Part shown: piece after piece, positions 1 to 8,124 of the stretch
How positions within the stretch are numbered: position 1 is the stretch's first letter
Layout of the letters: each line of letters opens with the position of its first letter
Source: Alloacidobacterium sp963823845
Lineage (GTDB): Bacteria; Acidobacteriota; Terriglobia; Terriglobales; Acidobacteriaceae
Assembly (NCBI GenBank): GCA_963823845.1
Contig: CAWGND010000021.1
Span: 124,001-188,000 of the forward strand
DNA length: 64,000 bases
Reading direction: 5' to 3'
Position numbers and translations under genes: made by a program
The notes under the pieces: generated by a model
The model's input: the letters and a program-made list of their open reading frames with translations, nothing else
Databases searched by the model: none
Told to the model about the DNA's origin: nothing

Positions 1-1
1 G

Positions 2-952
2 CTGCTCCCGTTTGTGTTCTTCACGCGCACGCGTGGGTTGTGGGTTGTGCGAGTGCGCTGGCTGCTTCGGCTGCTGTTTTATCTGGTTTTACCTGTCACG
101 ATATTTCTTGGATTTCTGCTTTCGATTGCCGCGCTGGCGGAGGCCCCGAAGATGGAAGAAGAAAGCCCATCCTCAGAAGCGGTGGATGCGCTGATTGAAG
201 CGGGTGAGGAAGAAGGAATTATTGAAGAGGGCGACCGTGAGCTGGTGCGGTCTGCAGTGGAGTTTGGCGACAAGGTGGTGCGCGAGCTGATGACGCCGCG
301 TCCGGAGATGATTGCGATTCATGGATCGGCCACCCTGGAAGAACTGCTGCAGTTGATTGAGAAGCATCCGGTATCGCGGGTGCCAGTGTATGAAGGGACG
401 CTCGATCAGATTACCGGCATCGCGTTTGCACATGACCTGTTGCGCGTGAGCGATGAGGCCGCGCGAACACGCAGAGTTTCAACGATTCAGCGGGCCGCTG
501 CTTTTGTTCCGGAGACCAAGAAGGTGAATGAGCTGCTGCGCGAGATGCAGCGCGAGAAGCAGCACATGCGTATCGTGATTGACGAATACGGCGGTGTGGC
601 CGGGCTGGTTACGATTGAGGATCTGCTGGAAGAAATTGTCGGATCGATTGCGGACGAGCATGATGAGGATGAACTGGAATCGCCGAAGAGCGAGGCGGAT
701 GGTTCATGGCTGGTGCCGGGAAAGCTGGACATCGAGCGGCTGGAAGAGTTGTTCGGCGAGCGATGGGAGATGCCTGAGGACTTCGAAGCGACGACGGTCG
801 CCGGATTGGTAAGCGAGGTTGCGGGGAGGATTCCAATGCCGGGCGAGGTAGTGGAACAGGATGGCCTGCGTTTTGAGGTGCTGGCATCGACGGACCGCAG
901 GATTGAGCGGTTGCGGGTCTCGCGCAAGCAGGAAGATGCAGCTACGCCCTAG
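2..952 (+). CDS. CorC/HlyC-type CBS-domain protein, 5' end cut by window edge
   Basis: The open frame runs in from the left edge; the first possible internal start is GTG at 14, so the true N-terminus is probably outside. What is visible is one hydrophobic segment (about residues 17-43 counted from 14), an acidic linker, a CBS-pair region starting near the motif RELMTPRPEM, the signature DEYGGVAGLVTIEDLLEEIVG, and a C-terminal CorC_HlyC (transporter-associated) domain. This order matches the C-terminal two thirds of CorC/YtfL/TlyC-like membrane proteins, which normally carry an N-terminal DUF21 membrane domain. These proteins are linked to Mg/Co efflux or membrane integrity; the exact substrate here is unknown. 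The stop overlaps the convergent VKOR gene by 11 bases. Confidence 0.85.
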   Translation: MLPFVFFTRTRGLWVVRVRWLLRLLFYLVLPVTIFLGFLLSIAALAEAPKMEEESPSSEAVDALIEAGEEEGIIEEGDRELVRSAVEFGDKVVRELMTPRPEMIAIHGSATLEELLQLIEKHPVSRVPVYEGTLDQITGIAFAHDLLRVSDEAARTRRVSTIQRAAAFVPETKKVNELLREMQREKQHMRIVIDEYGGVAGLVTIEDLLEEIVGSIADEHDEDELESPKSEADGSWLVPGKLDIERLEELFGERWEMPEDFEATTVAGLVSEVAGRIPMPGEVVEQDGLRFEVLASTDRRIERLRVSRKQEDAATP

Positions 953-1343
953 TTTTTCGCGACCGAATGACGGCGGCAATCGAGAGCAGTGTGATGAGCG
1001 CGATGATGGTCTGTGAGATGACGCAGTAGAGGCACCAGATCTCGAGGATCCGCGCCTCGATGCTGGTGAGGTAAAGAGCGAAGGCGAGGCCCGCGAGCGA
1101 TGCTATGAGAAGCAGCCGATGGCGGCGGAAGAGCGCGAGCATCGCGATGGCTGCGTATCCACCGATGCCGATGGCGGCTACGGGAATTCCGTGAATCGCG
1201 GAATAGCGGCTATGATTGACGATCCCACAGTCCCAGTGCGCGTTGATGTCGCAGGGTGGCGCGTCCATGGAGTAGTGAATGCGCAGTGCGAGTGAAGAGG
1301 CGATGATTCCGGCGATGGCAAGCAGGGCGATCAGGTAACGCAT
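942..1343 (-). CDS. Vitamin K epoxide reductase (VKOR) family membrane protein
   Basis: A 133-residue protein with four predicted membrane helices. It carries the four VKOR cysteines: a loop pair C31 and C39 (CDINAHWDC) and the active-site pair C104/C107 (WCLYC) at the periplasmic end of a later helix. Bacterial VKOR homologues reoxidise DsbA-like thiol oxidases and pass electrons to quinone. The adjacent gene at 1401, read divergently, is a CPSC thioredoxin-fold protein, which is the expected partner. The length equals a minimal VKOR domain with no fused thioredoxin domain. The start is ATG at 1343. Confidence 0.88.
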   Translation of the reverse strand: MRYLIALLAIAGIIASSLALRIHYSMDAPPCDINAHWDCGIVNHSRYSAIHGIPVAAIGIGGYAAIAMLALFRRHRLLLIASLAGLAFALYLTSIEARILEIWCLYCVISQTIIALITLLSIAAVIRSRKTRA

Positions 1344-1400
1344 AGGTGTGAATTCAGTCTAACGGGTTGGACTGCACGATAGAATTTTGGTGAGGGATTT

Positions 1401-2024
1401 ATGTTGCGAAGTTTTCTTGCATTTGTTGGAGCGTGCGTTTTGGTTTTCGGGAGCGCGTCGCCGAGCAGCGCGGCTATGGACCAGGGCGCGCTGAAGCCTC
1501 CTGCTGGAGCGAAGGTGGCGCTGATTGAGTTTGCCGATCTCGAGTGCCCTAGCTGTGCCCATCAGAATCCGTTGTTGAAAGATGCCGTAGCGAAGTATCA
1601 CATTCCGTGGGAGCGGCATGACTTTCCGATTCCCTACCATCGCTGGAGCTCGCAGGCAGCGGTGAATGCGCGCTGGTTCGATACCAGGTCTCAGAAGCTG
1701 GGCGACGAGTATCGCGATGAGGTTTTTGCCAACCAGTTAAAGATTGAGACGCCGGACGATCTGCGTTCTTTTACCGAGAAGTTTGCAAAGGACCACGGCG
1801 TTGCTCTGCCGTTTGTGATTGATCCTCAGGGCAAGCTGGCCGCGGCGGTGAAGGCTGATTATGACCTCGGCGTGCGACTTGGCGTGCACCAGACGCCGAC
1901 CGTGTGGATTGTGACCGATAAGCACGGTGTGACGAGTGCCACTGAAGTGAAGGATTTCAGCAAGCTGTATTCGATGCTGGACACAGCCGTGGCGGAGACC
2001 GGCGTGAAGCAGGCGAATAAGTGA
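1401..2024 (+). CDS. Secreted DsbA-like thiol-disulfide oxidoreductase
   Basis: A 207-residue protein with an N-terminal signal peptide (hydrophobic residues 5-17, cleavage probably after SSAA). It has a thioredoxin fold with active site C49-P-S-C52 and a later cis-proline loop (HQTPTVWIV). The ADLECPSC context and the HDFPIPYH segment are typical of the DsbA/DsbG-like Thioredoxin_4 family. It probably oxidises exported proteins and is itself reoxidised by the neighbouring VKOR protein; that partnership is inferred from the divergent adjacency. The stop overlaps the GTG start of era by four bases, so the two may be translationally coupled. Confidence 0.85.
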   Translation: MLRSFLAFVGACVLVFGSASPSSAAMDQGALKPPAGAKVALIEFADLECPSCAHQNPLLKDAVAKYHIPWERHDFPIPYHRWSSQAAVNARWFDTRSQKLGDEYRDEVFANQLKIETPDDLRSFTEKFAKDHGVALPFVIDPQGKLAAAVKADYDLGVRLGVHQTPTVWIVTDKHGVTSATEVKDFSKLYSMLDTAVAETGVKQANK

Positions 2025-3025
2025 CATTGCGATCGGGGTTTGTATCGATTCTTGGCCGGCCGAATACGGGCAAATCGACGTTGTTGAATGCGCTTGTTGG
2101 CGAGAAGGTTGCGATTGTTACCAGTAAGCCGCAGACGACGCGCACTCGCATTCATGGCGTTGTCGAAGTGGCTGCGCAGAAGGGGAAGCATCCGGCGGGG
2201 CAGATTGTTTTTGTGGATACGCCTGGAGTGCACAAGCCGGGGTCGTGGCTCGACCGGCGAATGATGCAGGAAGTGCACGATGCGCTCGAGAGCCGCGATG
2301 TGGTCCTGTTGATGGTAGATGCGACGCGCCGGCTGGATTTGCCGGATGGTGATGCGGATGACGATCAGAAAAAGAAGCGTGGCGCGAGCGAGGATGCGTT
2401 TGTCTTTGAGCTGATCAAGAAGCTTGATTGTCCTGTCTTTCTCGTCATCAACAAGATCGACCTCGTCACAAAAGAAACGCTGGCGCCTCTGATTGCGCAA
2501 TTGAGCAGTCTGCATCCGTTTGCGGAGGTCTTTCCGATTTCCGCGCGTAAGGGCGATGGGCTGGAGCGGCTGGTGACGAAGCTGGTGGAGTATCTGCCGG
2601 AGGGGCAGCGTTATTTTCCGAAAGACCAGTACACCGATCAGCCGGAACGGTTTCTGGTCGCTGAGTTGATTCGCGAGCGCATTCTGCAGGAGACGGGTGA
2701 AGAGGTCCCGTATGCTTCGGCTGTGGTGATTGAGCGCTTTGAAGAACCTCAGGCGCAGGCGAAGAATCCGCTGACGCGTATTGCCGCGGCGATTTATTGC
2801 GAGCGCGATGGTCAGAAGGCGATTTTGATCGGCAAGGGCGGGAGCAAGCTGAAGAGCATTGGCACGAATGCCCGCAAGGAGATCGAGTCGCTGCTGGGGA
2901 CGCGGGTGTTTCTTGAACTGCATGTGATTGTCGAAGAGAACTGGCGTGAGCGGCGCGGGTTTGTGGAGTCGCTTGATTGGCGTAGGCAGCTGGAAGAGCT
3001 TGGCAAACGGGACGAAGAGAAGTAA
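2021..3025 (+). CDS. era: GTPase Era, ribosome assembly factor
   Basis: A 334-residue protein. The GTPase motifs are all visible: G1 GRPNTGKS (residues 12-19), a switch region with PQTTRTRIHG, G3 DTPG (66-69) and G4 NKID (144-147). A C-terminal KH domain carries the GKGGSKLKSIG motif. Era binds the 3' end of 16S rRNA and helps 30S maturation. The start is GTG at 2021, overlapping the upstream stop by four bases and giving the family-typical N-terminus. A charged insertion (about residues 108-124, with DDDQKKKRG) lies between G3 and G4 and makes the protein some 15-30 residues longer than usual. It converges with the response regulator, five bases apart. Confidence 0.96.
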   Translation: MTLRSGFVSILGRPNTGKSTLLNALVGEKVAIVTSKPQTTRTRIHGVVEVAAQKGKHPAGQIVFVDTPGVHKPGSWLDRRMMQEVHDALESRDVVLLMVDATRRLDLPDGDADDDQKKKRGASEDAFVFELIKKLDCPVFLVINKIDLVTKETLAPLIAQLSSLHPFAEVFPISARKGDGLERLVTKLVEYLPEGQRYFPKDQYTDQPERFLVAELIRERILQETGEEVPYASAVVIERFEEPQAQAKNPLTRIAAAIYCERDGQKAILIGKGGSKLKSIGTNARKEIESLLGTRVFLELHVIVEENWRERRGFVESLDWRRQLEELGKRDEEK

Positions 3026-3030
3026 CAGCG

Positions 3031-4386
3031 CTATTCCCGTACCGTGATGCCCAGGGCACGCATCTTTCTATACAGGTGGCTGCGTTCGAGGCCGAGTGAT
3101 TCTGCGGCGCGGCTTATGTTGCCGTGGCACTCGTCGATTTTTTTCAGAATGTAATCGCGCTCGTAGGCTTCGCGCGCTTGATGCAGTGTGCTGAAGTCTT
3201 CGCTGCGTTTTCCGGTGCCGCGGTGTACCAGCATGGGCAGGTGCTTGCGCTCGATACGGGGCGCCTGCGGGTTGAGGATCAGGACTCGCTCGATCAGGTT
3301 TTTCAGCTCGCGCACATTGCCGGGCCAATGGTATTGCTTGAGCAGTTCGATGGCGTCTTCGGAGATGTCGACGCGGGCGCGGCCGTATTCACGGCCGAAG
3401 GCGCGAAGGAAGTCGCGTGCGAGAAGCGCTATGTCTTCCTTGCGGTCACGCAACGGCGGAACGTAAAAGGGGATCACGTTGAGCCGGTAGAAGAGATCTT
3501 CGCGAAAATTGCCTTTCGCGATTTCTTCTTCGAGATTTTTGTTTGTCGCGGCGATCACGCGTACGTCTACGCTCATGGCACGGGTCGCGCCGACTGGCGT
3601 GAAGTGCTGTTCGTCGAGAGCCCGCAGGACTTTAGCCTGCGTTTTCAAGCTCATGTCGCCTACCTCGTCGAGAAAGAGAGTGCCACGGTCGGCGCGCTCG
3701 AAGGTGCCGCGTTTTTCGGCGGGGCCCCCCGGCAGGGCGCTGTTGCGGTAGCCGAAGAGTTCGCTCTCGATGTAGTCCTCGGGGATGGCGGCGCAGTTCA
3801 GCTCGACGAAAACGCGTTCGCGGCGCTGACTTTCTGCGTGGATGGCACGCGCGATCAGCTCCTTGCCGCTGCCGGACTCGCCGAAGATGAGCACGCGGCC
3901 ATTTGTGGGAGCCATGAGCCTGATCTGCTGACGCAATGCTTTCGCAGGGACGCTTTCTCCGGTGATAGGTGTTTGCAGCGCGAGCTGTCGCTTGAATTCC
4001 TGGTTCTCGCTGCGCAGGCGCTTGGCATCGATGGCGTTCTTGACGACGATGAGGGTCCGTTCGAGCGAGAGAGGTTTTTCGAGGAAATCGAAGGCGCCAA
4101 GTTTGGTGGCGCGTACTGCTGTTTCTATTGTTCCGTGACCGGAGATGATGATGACTTCGGGCTTGTTGTCGGTTTCGAGCGAGCGGATGTCGCTGAGTAC
4201 TTCGAGGCCGTCGCGGTCCGGGAGCCAGATGTCGAGCAGCATCACGTCGTAGCTGACATCGCGCAACAATATAAGCGCTTCGGTCGCCGTTCCGGTGCTG
4301 GCAACGGCGTACTCTTCCTCGCGTAGAATTTCTTCGAGGAGTTTGCGAATGTCAGCTTCGTCGTCGACGATGAGGATGTGGTTCAT
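3031..4386 (-). CDS. NtrC/NtrX-family response regulator with degenerate GAFTGA loop
   Basis: A 451-residue protein in three parts. The receiver domain has acidic pair D8/D9, phospho-acceptor D52, S82 and K104. The AAA+ domain has Walker A GESGSGKE (residues 169-176) and Walker B GTLFLDEV (235-242). The C-terminus has a Fis-type helix-turn-helix. In most sigma-54 activators the segment after ELFG reads xxxGAFTGA; here it reads YRNSALPGG, so positions 216-221 are SALPGG and the sigma-54-contacting Phe-Thr is missing. The ATPase site looks intact. The gene overlaps the upstream sensor kinase stop by four bases (ATGA), so the pair forms one two-component system resembling NtrY/NtrX. Confidence 0.92.
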   Translation of the reverse strand: MNHILIVDDEADIRKLLEEILREEEYAVASTGTATEALILLRDVSYDVMLLDIWLPDRDGLEVLSDIRSLETDNKPEVIIISGHGTIETAVRATKLGAFDFLEKPLSLERTLIVVKNAIDAKRLRSENQEFKRQLALQTPITGESVPAKALRQQIRLMAPTNGRVLIFGESGSGKELIARAIHAESQRRERVFVELNCAAIPEDYIESELFGYRNSALPGGPAEKRGTFERADRGTLFLDEVGDMSLKTQAKVLRALDEQHFTPVGATRAMSVDVRVIAATNKNLEEEIAKGNFREDLFYRLNVIPFYVPPLRDRKEDIALLARDFLRAFGREYGRARVDISEDAIELLKQYHWPGNVRELKNLIERVLILNPQAPRIERKHLPMLVHRGTGKRSEDFSTLHQAREAYERDYILKKIDECHGNISRAAESLGLERSHLYRKMRALGITVRE

Positions 4387-6674
4387 CGAGCGGCCTTGTC
4401 GAAAGAGGTTGGAGCGGGGATGTTTTGCACGGCGTCGGCGCTGCCGTTGGTGTTGCCATTCGCATGGGCGGCGAGTGGAAGCTCGACGATAAACCGCGCG
4501 CCGAGTGGATAGTTCTGCTCGGCGCGGACGGCACCCTGATGGTCTTGAATGATCTTGGCCGCGATGGCCAGGCCGAGTCCGGTACCTCGTTGCTTGGTAG
4601 AGAAATACGGCAGAAAGAGGCGTTCACGCGCGTCGTCAGTGAGGCCGTGACCCGTGTCAGTGATCGTGACCTCGGCCATTTCGTGGTGGTCGGTGAGCCC
4701 AGTTTCGACGGTGAGCACGCGCAGGCGGCTCTCCTGCATGGCTTCCGCTGCGTTGTCGATGAGATTGGCGAGAGCGCGTTTCAGCGCTTCCGCATCTGCC
4801 ATGACGGGTGGAAGCTGCGGTGAGAGATGCACGTCCACGCGGATATCGCCGAGGCGGTCTTCGAAGAGGCGCAGGGCGTTCCCTACGATGAAGTTCAGAT
4901 CCGCCGGTTTCGGATGTGCCGTGGGAAACTGCGCCAAAGCGGCGAATTGATCGACCAGTGTGCGCAGAGTTTGGACCGAGCCGAGGATCACGTCGCTGCA
5001 GGAACGGATAATGTTGGGCGATTCCGGCGCGTTACGTTCGATATGTCTCTTGATGCGATCCGCCGAGAGGGCAATGGGGGTGAGCGGGTTCTTGATCTCG
5101 TGCGCTACGCGCTGCGCAACCTCTTTCCATGCGAGCTGCCGCTGCGCCTGCAGAAATTCAGTTACATCTTCAAGCACGAGAATGGAACCGCGCCGGTTTT
5201 GACCGAGTTGTAGCATGGCCATGGTGGCGGTGAGGTTCAGCTTGCCCTTGGGGTTGCGCATTTCGAGCTCGGCTGCGGCAACACCCATGCGCTGCGCGCG
5301 GCGCGCGAGTAATTTAAGTTCATTGGCGATGTCCTCGGGGACAACGCTGGTGAGGGGAATCCCCTGGAGTGACTGCGGCGCACCGGGAGGGAGAAGATCG
5401 GCGAAGGCCTGATTGGCCTGGGTGATCTGAAGTGTGGCGTCAAGCGTGACCACTCCGCCAGGGATGGTTTCGAGAATGGTCTCGAGTTCGCGGCGGCGTT
5501 CTTCGAGAGTGGTATTCGCTTCGAAGAGTTGCGCCGTGGACTGCTCGGCGATCATGCGGCTCTGCTCGAGATCGGCGGCCATGTGATTGAAGGCCTGCAA
5601 CAGCTCACCAAGCTCTTCTGTCGCAGAGATGGTTACGCGCTGCTGATAGTGTCCGGCGGAGATCTCGTCCATGGCGTCTGCAAGATTTTCCAGCGGGCGC
5701 GTGATCTGTTTGCTAAAGAACCAGGCAAGCCAGCTGCTGGCGAAGAACGTGAGAGACGTGAGGAACAGGAGCAATAGCAGATAAGTGCTGCGGATGCTGC
5801 GACGCTCGCGATAAATGGCCCAGTATTGCTCGGTGCCGGCGCGGATTTCGCTCACCGTTTTGCTCAGGCCGGAGGGAAGAGGCAGGCCGACGACTACGAT
5901 TCCGCCGCCCGACGTCGTTGCCATGCCGAGCGCATAGTCCGTGTCACCGATCGATGCAACAGGCTCGTCAGCGCGTTGCGCGGCTTTGCGAATGACGGAT
6001 GCCAGCGGCTGTCCATTTTGTACTTCAGTCGTGGCATCGTCCATCCAGGCGCGGACTTTGATCGGACCCGATACCGGCGGAAGCGCATACTGTGCGATGG
6101 CGGTATCATCCCGATAGATGACTGCGAATCCGCCCTGCAGAGTAATGCGATGAGTGCGGATCTCGTCGAGCAATGTATTTGTATTTCCCGCCTGATAGTT
6201 CAGAGCAATGGCTTCGGAACGGGCGAGCGATTCGGCTTCTGCGCGCGCGTTCTGCGTGACGTAATGAGAGAGCTCAAGCGCTATGCGGGTTGAGTCTTCG
6301 CGCAGTTCAGAGACCGGCTGCGAGAACCAACGGTCGATGGAGCGGTTCATCAGGCCGAAGCTGAAGAAGAACATGAAAGCCGCGGGTGCGAAGGAGAGCA
6401 GTAGTGCTCCGACAAGGAGGCGCGAGCGCAGACGCGATCCGAGCAGGCGGCTACGTCGGTCGGCATAGATTTTGAGGATGTTACGCGACAGCAGCAGCAG
6501 CATTAAAAGAAAGAGCAGAAAGACGACGACGGTGAGCGTGGTGAAGAGAAAGATAGCTGCGACGCTGTGCGGGTACAGAAAATTCAGCCTGAAAGCGTTG
6601 AGCGAAGCCATCACCAGCAGCAATACGAGCACGATGCCGCCCAGTATGGCTATAGTGGCCCGCTTGTGCTTCAT
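4383..6674 (-). CDS. NtrY-like membrane sensor histidine kinase
   Basis: A 763-residue protein from ATG 6674; a longer reading from TTG 6704 is less likely because a good -10 box (TATAAT) lies just upstream and would put the transcript start near 6700. The domain order is two N-terminal membrane helices, a third helix after LLVGALLLSFAPAAFMFFF, a periplasmic region, another membrane helix, HAMP, PAS (around residues 395-500), HisKA with the phospho-accepting AHEIKNPLTP, and HATPase with the DTGHGL and GTGLGLAI boxes. This is the NtrY architecture. The signal is unknown. The stop overlaps the regulator start by four bases. Confidence 0.92.
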   Translation of the reverse strand: MKHKRATIAILGGIVLVLLLVMASLNAFRLNFLYPHSVAAIFLFTTLTVVVFLLFLLMLLLLSRNILKIYADRRSRLLGSRLRSRLLVGALLLSFAPAAFMFFFSFGLMNRSIDRWFSQPVSELREDSTRIALELSHYVTQNARAEAESLARSEAIALNYQAGNTNTLLDEIRTHRITLQGGFAVIYRDDTAIAQYALPPVSGPIKVRAWMDDATTEVQNGQPLASVIRKAAQRADEPVASIGDTDYALGMATTSGGGIVVVGLPLPSGLSKTVSEIRAGTEQYWAIYRERRSIRSTYLLLLLFLTSLTFFASSWLAWFFSKQITRPLENLADAMDEISAGHYQQRVTISATEELGELLQAFNHMAADLEQSRMIAEQSTAQLFEANTTLEERRRELETILETIPGGVVTLDATLQITQANQAFADLLPPGAPQSLQGIPLTSVVPEDIANELKLLARRAQRMGVAAAELEMRNPKGKLNLTATMAMLQLGQNRRGSILVLEDVTEFLQAQRQLAWKEVAQRVAHEIKNPLTPIALSADRIKRHIERNAPESPNIIRSCSDVILGSVQTLRTLVDQFAALAQFPTAHPKPADLNFIVGNALRLFEDRLGDIRVDVHLSPQLPPVMADAEALKRALANLIDNAAEAMQESRLRVLTVETGLTDHHEMAEVTITDTGHGLTDDARERLFLPYFSTKQRGTGLGLAIAAKIIQDHQGAVRAEQNYPLGARFIVELPLAAHANGNTNGSADAVQNIPAPTSFDKAAR

Positions 6675-6706
6675 GGTTGGCACGGAAGCTCCGATCCGAT
6701 TCAAAG

Positions 6707-6712
6707 ATTATA
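6707..6712 (-). promoter_or_regulatory. Candidate -10 box for the NtrY-like/regulator operon
   Basis: On the minus strand this reads TATAAT, a perfect sigma-70-type -10 hexamer, 32 bases before the ATG at 6674. The -35 region at the right distance (about 6730-6736) is weak. The predicted transcript would start near 6700. Confidence 0.35.
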
Positions 6713-6849
6713 GGCGCACAGCAGCGCATCTCTTTAGAAATACGAAAGACGGCAGTCCAGGGTTGCGAGGCTGGTTGCAAGCCGTTTGATTCGTGGTTTG
6801 AGCATGCAAGAATGCATGGCTTTGTGCCACGTCTTTTCTAGCGCTGAGG

Positions 6850-7965
6850 TCAGGCCAGCAGTTCCCTGACCGGCTTCCAGCTCTTTTTTTGCGATTTGGC
6901 TACTGGCTCGCAGGTGAGGATGCCGTCATAGGTGTTGACGCCGTCGCGGATGCCGTCGTCTTCGAGGATCGCTGTTTTCGCTCCGCGCTGCGCGAGGCGC
7001 AGCACATAGGGAAAGGTCGCGTTTGTGAGCGCGAGCGTGGATGTGTTGGGCACGGCGGCCGGCATATTCGTGACGCAGTAGTGGACGACGCCGTTCACTT
7101 CGTAAGACGGGTTGCTGTGCGTAGTCGGCTTTGCCGTTTCAATGCAGCCACCCTGATCAATGGCCACGTCCACGATGACCGCGCCCCGCTTCATCTTTGC
7201 AACCATTTCTTTAGTGACGATCTTGGGAGCGGCTGCACCGGGGATGAGCACGCCGCCGATGACCAGATCGGCTTCCCGCACGGTGCGTTCGATGTTGTAG
7301 GAATTGGATGCGAGGGTGAAGAGCTTGCCGTTGAAGATGTCGTCGAGTTCGCGGAGGCGGTTGAGGTTCAGGTCGACGATAGTGACCTTCGCGCCCATGC
7401 CCACAGCGATTTTTGCCGCGTTGGTGCCGACGATGCCTCCGCCGATGATGCAGACATTTGCCGGTGGGACGCCTGGCACGCCGCCGAGCAGGAGGCCGCG
7501 TCCGCCTTTTTCTTTTTCGAGATACGACGCGCCTACCTGCACGGACATCCTGCCCGCGACCTCAGACATCGGAGTGAGGAGCGGCAGCGTGCCAGCCTTG
7601 TCGCGAATGGTTTCGTAAGCGATTCCGGCGACCTTTTTGTTCAGGAGCTGCTCGGTGAGATCGGGAATGGGCGCGAGATGGAGATAAGTGAAGAGCACAA
7701 GGCCTTCATGAAAGAAGACGTATTCCTTCTCGATCGGCTCCTTCACTTTGACAACCATGTCGGCGTTGCCCCAGACGTTGTGTGCCGAGCCGACAATCTC
7801 AGCGCCTGCGGCTTGGTATTCGTCGTCGGTGAAGGCGGAGAGATCGCCGGCATGGGTTTCGACGAGCACGGTGTGTCCGGTTTCGGTGAGCGCCTTGACT
7901 CCTGCAGGGGTGATGCCGACGCGGGTCTCATGGTCTTTGACTTCCTTCGGTACTCCGATAATCAT
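6850..7965 (-). CDS. ald: Alanine dehydrogenase
   Basis: A 371-residue protein beginning MIIGVPKE, which matches the family N-terminus; the family norm is about 370-378 residues. An in-frame ATG six bases upstream (7971) and a longer frame to 8019 exist, but the GAGG Shine-Dalgarno sits eight bases before the ATG at 7965, which decides the start. The EVAGRMSVQ segment and the NAD-binding Rossmann motif (GGGIVGTNAAKIAVGMGA) are visible. The enzyme interconverts L-alanine and pyruvate/ammonium with NAD and can feed peptidoglycan precursor or nitrogen metabolism. It stands alone on the minus strand. Confidence 0.95.
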   Translation of the reverse strand: MIIGVPKEVKDHETRVGITPAGVKALTETGHTVLVETHAGDLSAFTDDEYQAAGAEIVGSAHNVWGNADMVVKVKEPIEKEYVFFHEGLVLFTYLHLAPIPDLTEQLLNKKVAGIAYETIRDKAGTLPLLTPMSEVAGRMSVQVGASYLEKEKGGRGLLLGGVPGVPPANVCIIGGGIVGTNAAKIAVGMGAKVTIVDLNLNRLRELDDIFNGKLFTLASNSYNIERTVREADLVIGGVLIPGAAAPKIVTKEMVAKMKRGAVIVDVAIDQGGCIETAKPTTHSNPSYEVNGVVHYCVTNMPAAVPNTSTLALTNATFPYVLRLAQRGAKTAILEDDGIRDGVNTYDGILTCEPVAKSQKKSWKPVRELLA

Positions 7966-8124
7966 TCGCATCGCCTCAGCGGTTGATCCGTGACTTCGAT
8001 CAAGCCGGTCGTCTTCCAAACAAACAAGAATACCTTACGCGGCCTGCTCCGCGACTCGGCCTGTAAATTACTGCGCGGTGATCAGGAAAAACGGTGATGA
8101 TCTTTGTAAAGTAGAAGCAACCCG

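Noticed and set aside
1859..2923. 354-codon minus-strand frame
   Set aside because: Antisense to the DsbA-like protein and era; Arg/Leu/His-rich shadow sequence.
3124..4326. 400-codon open frame on the plus strand
   Set aside because: It lies exactly opposite the NtrC-family regulator, whose domains and motifs are unmistakable; the product resembles no protein family.
6889..7986. 365-codon plus-strand frame
   Set aside because: Antisense to alanine dehydrogenase; no family features.
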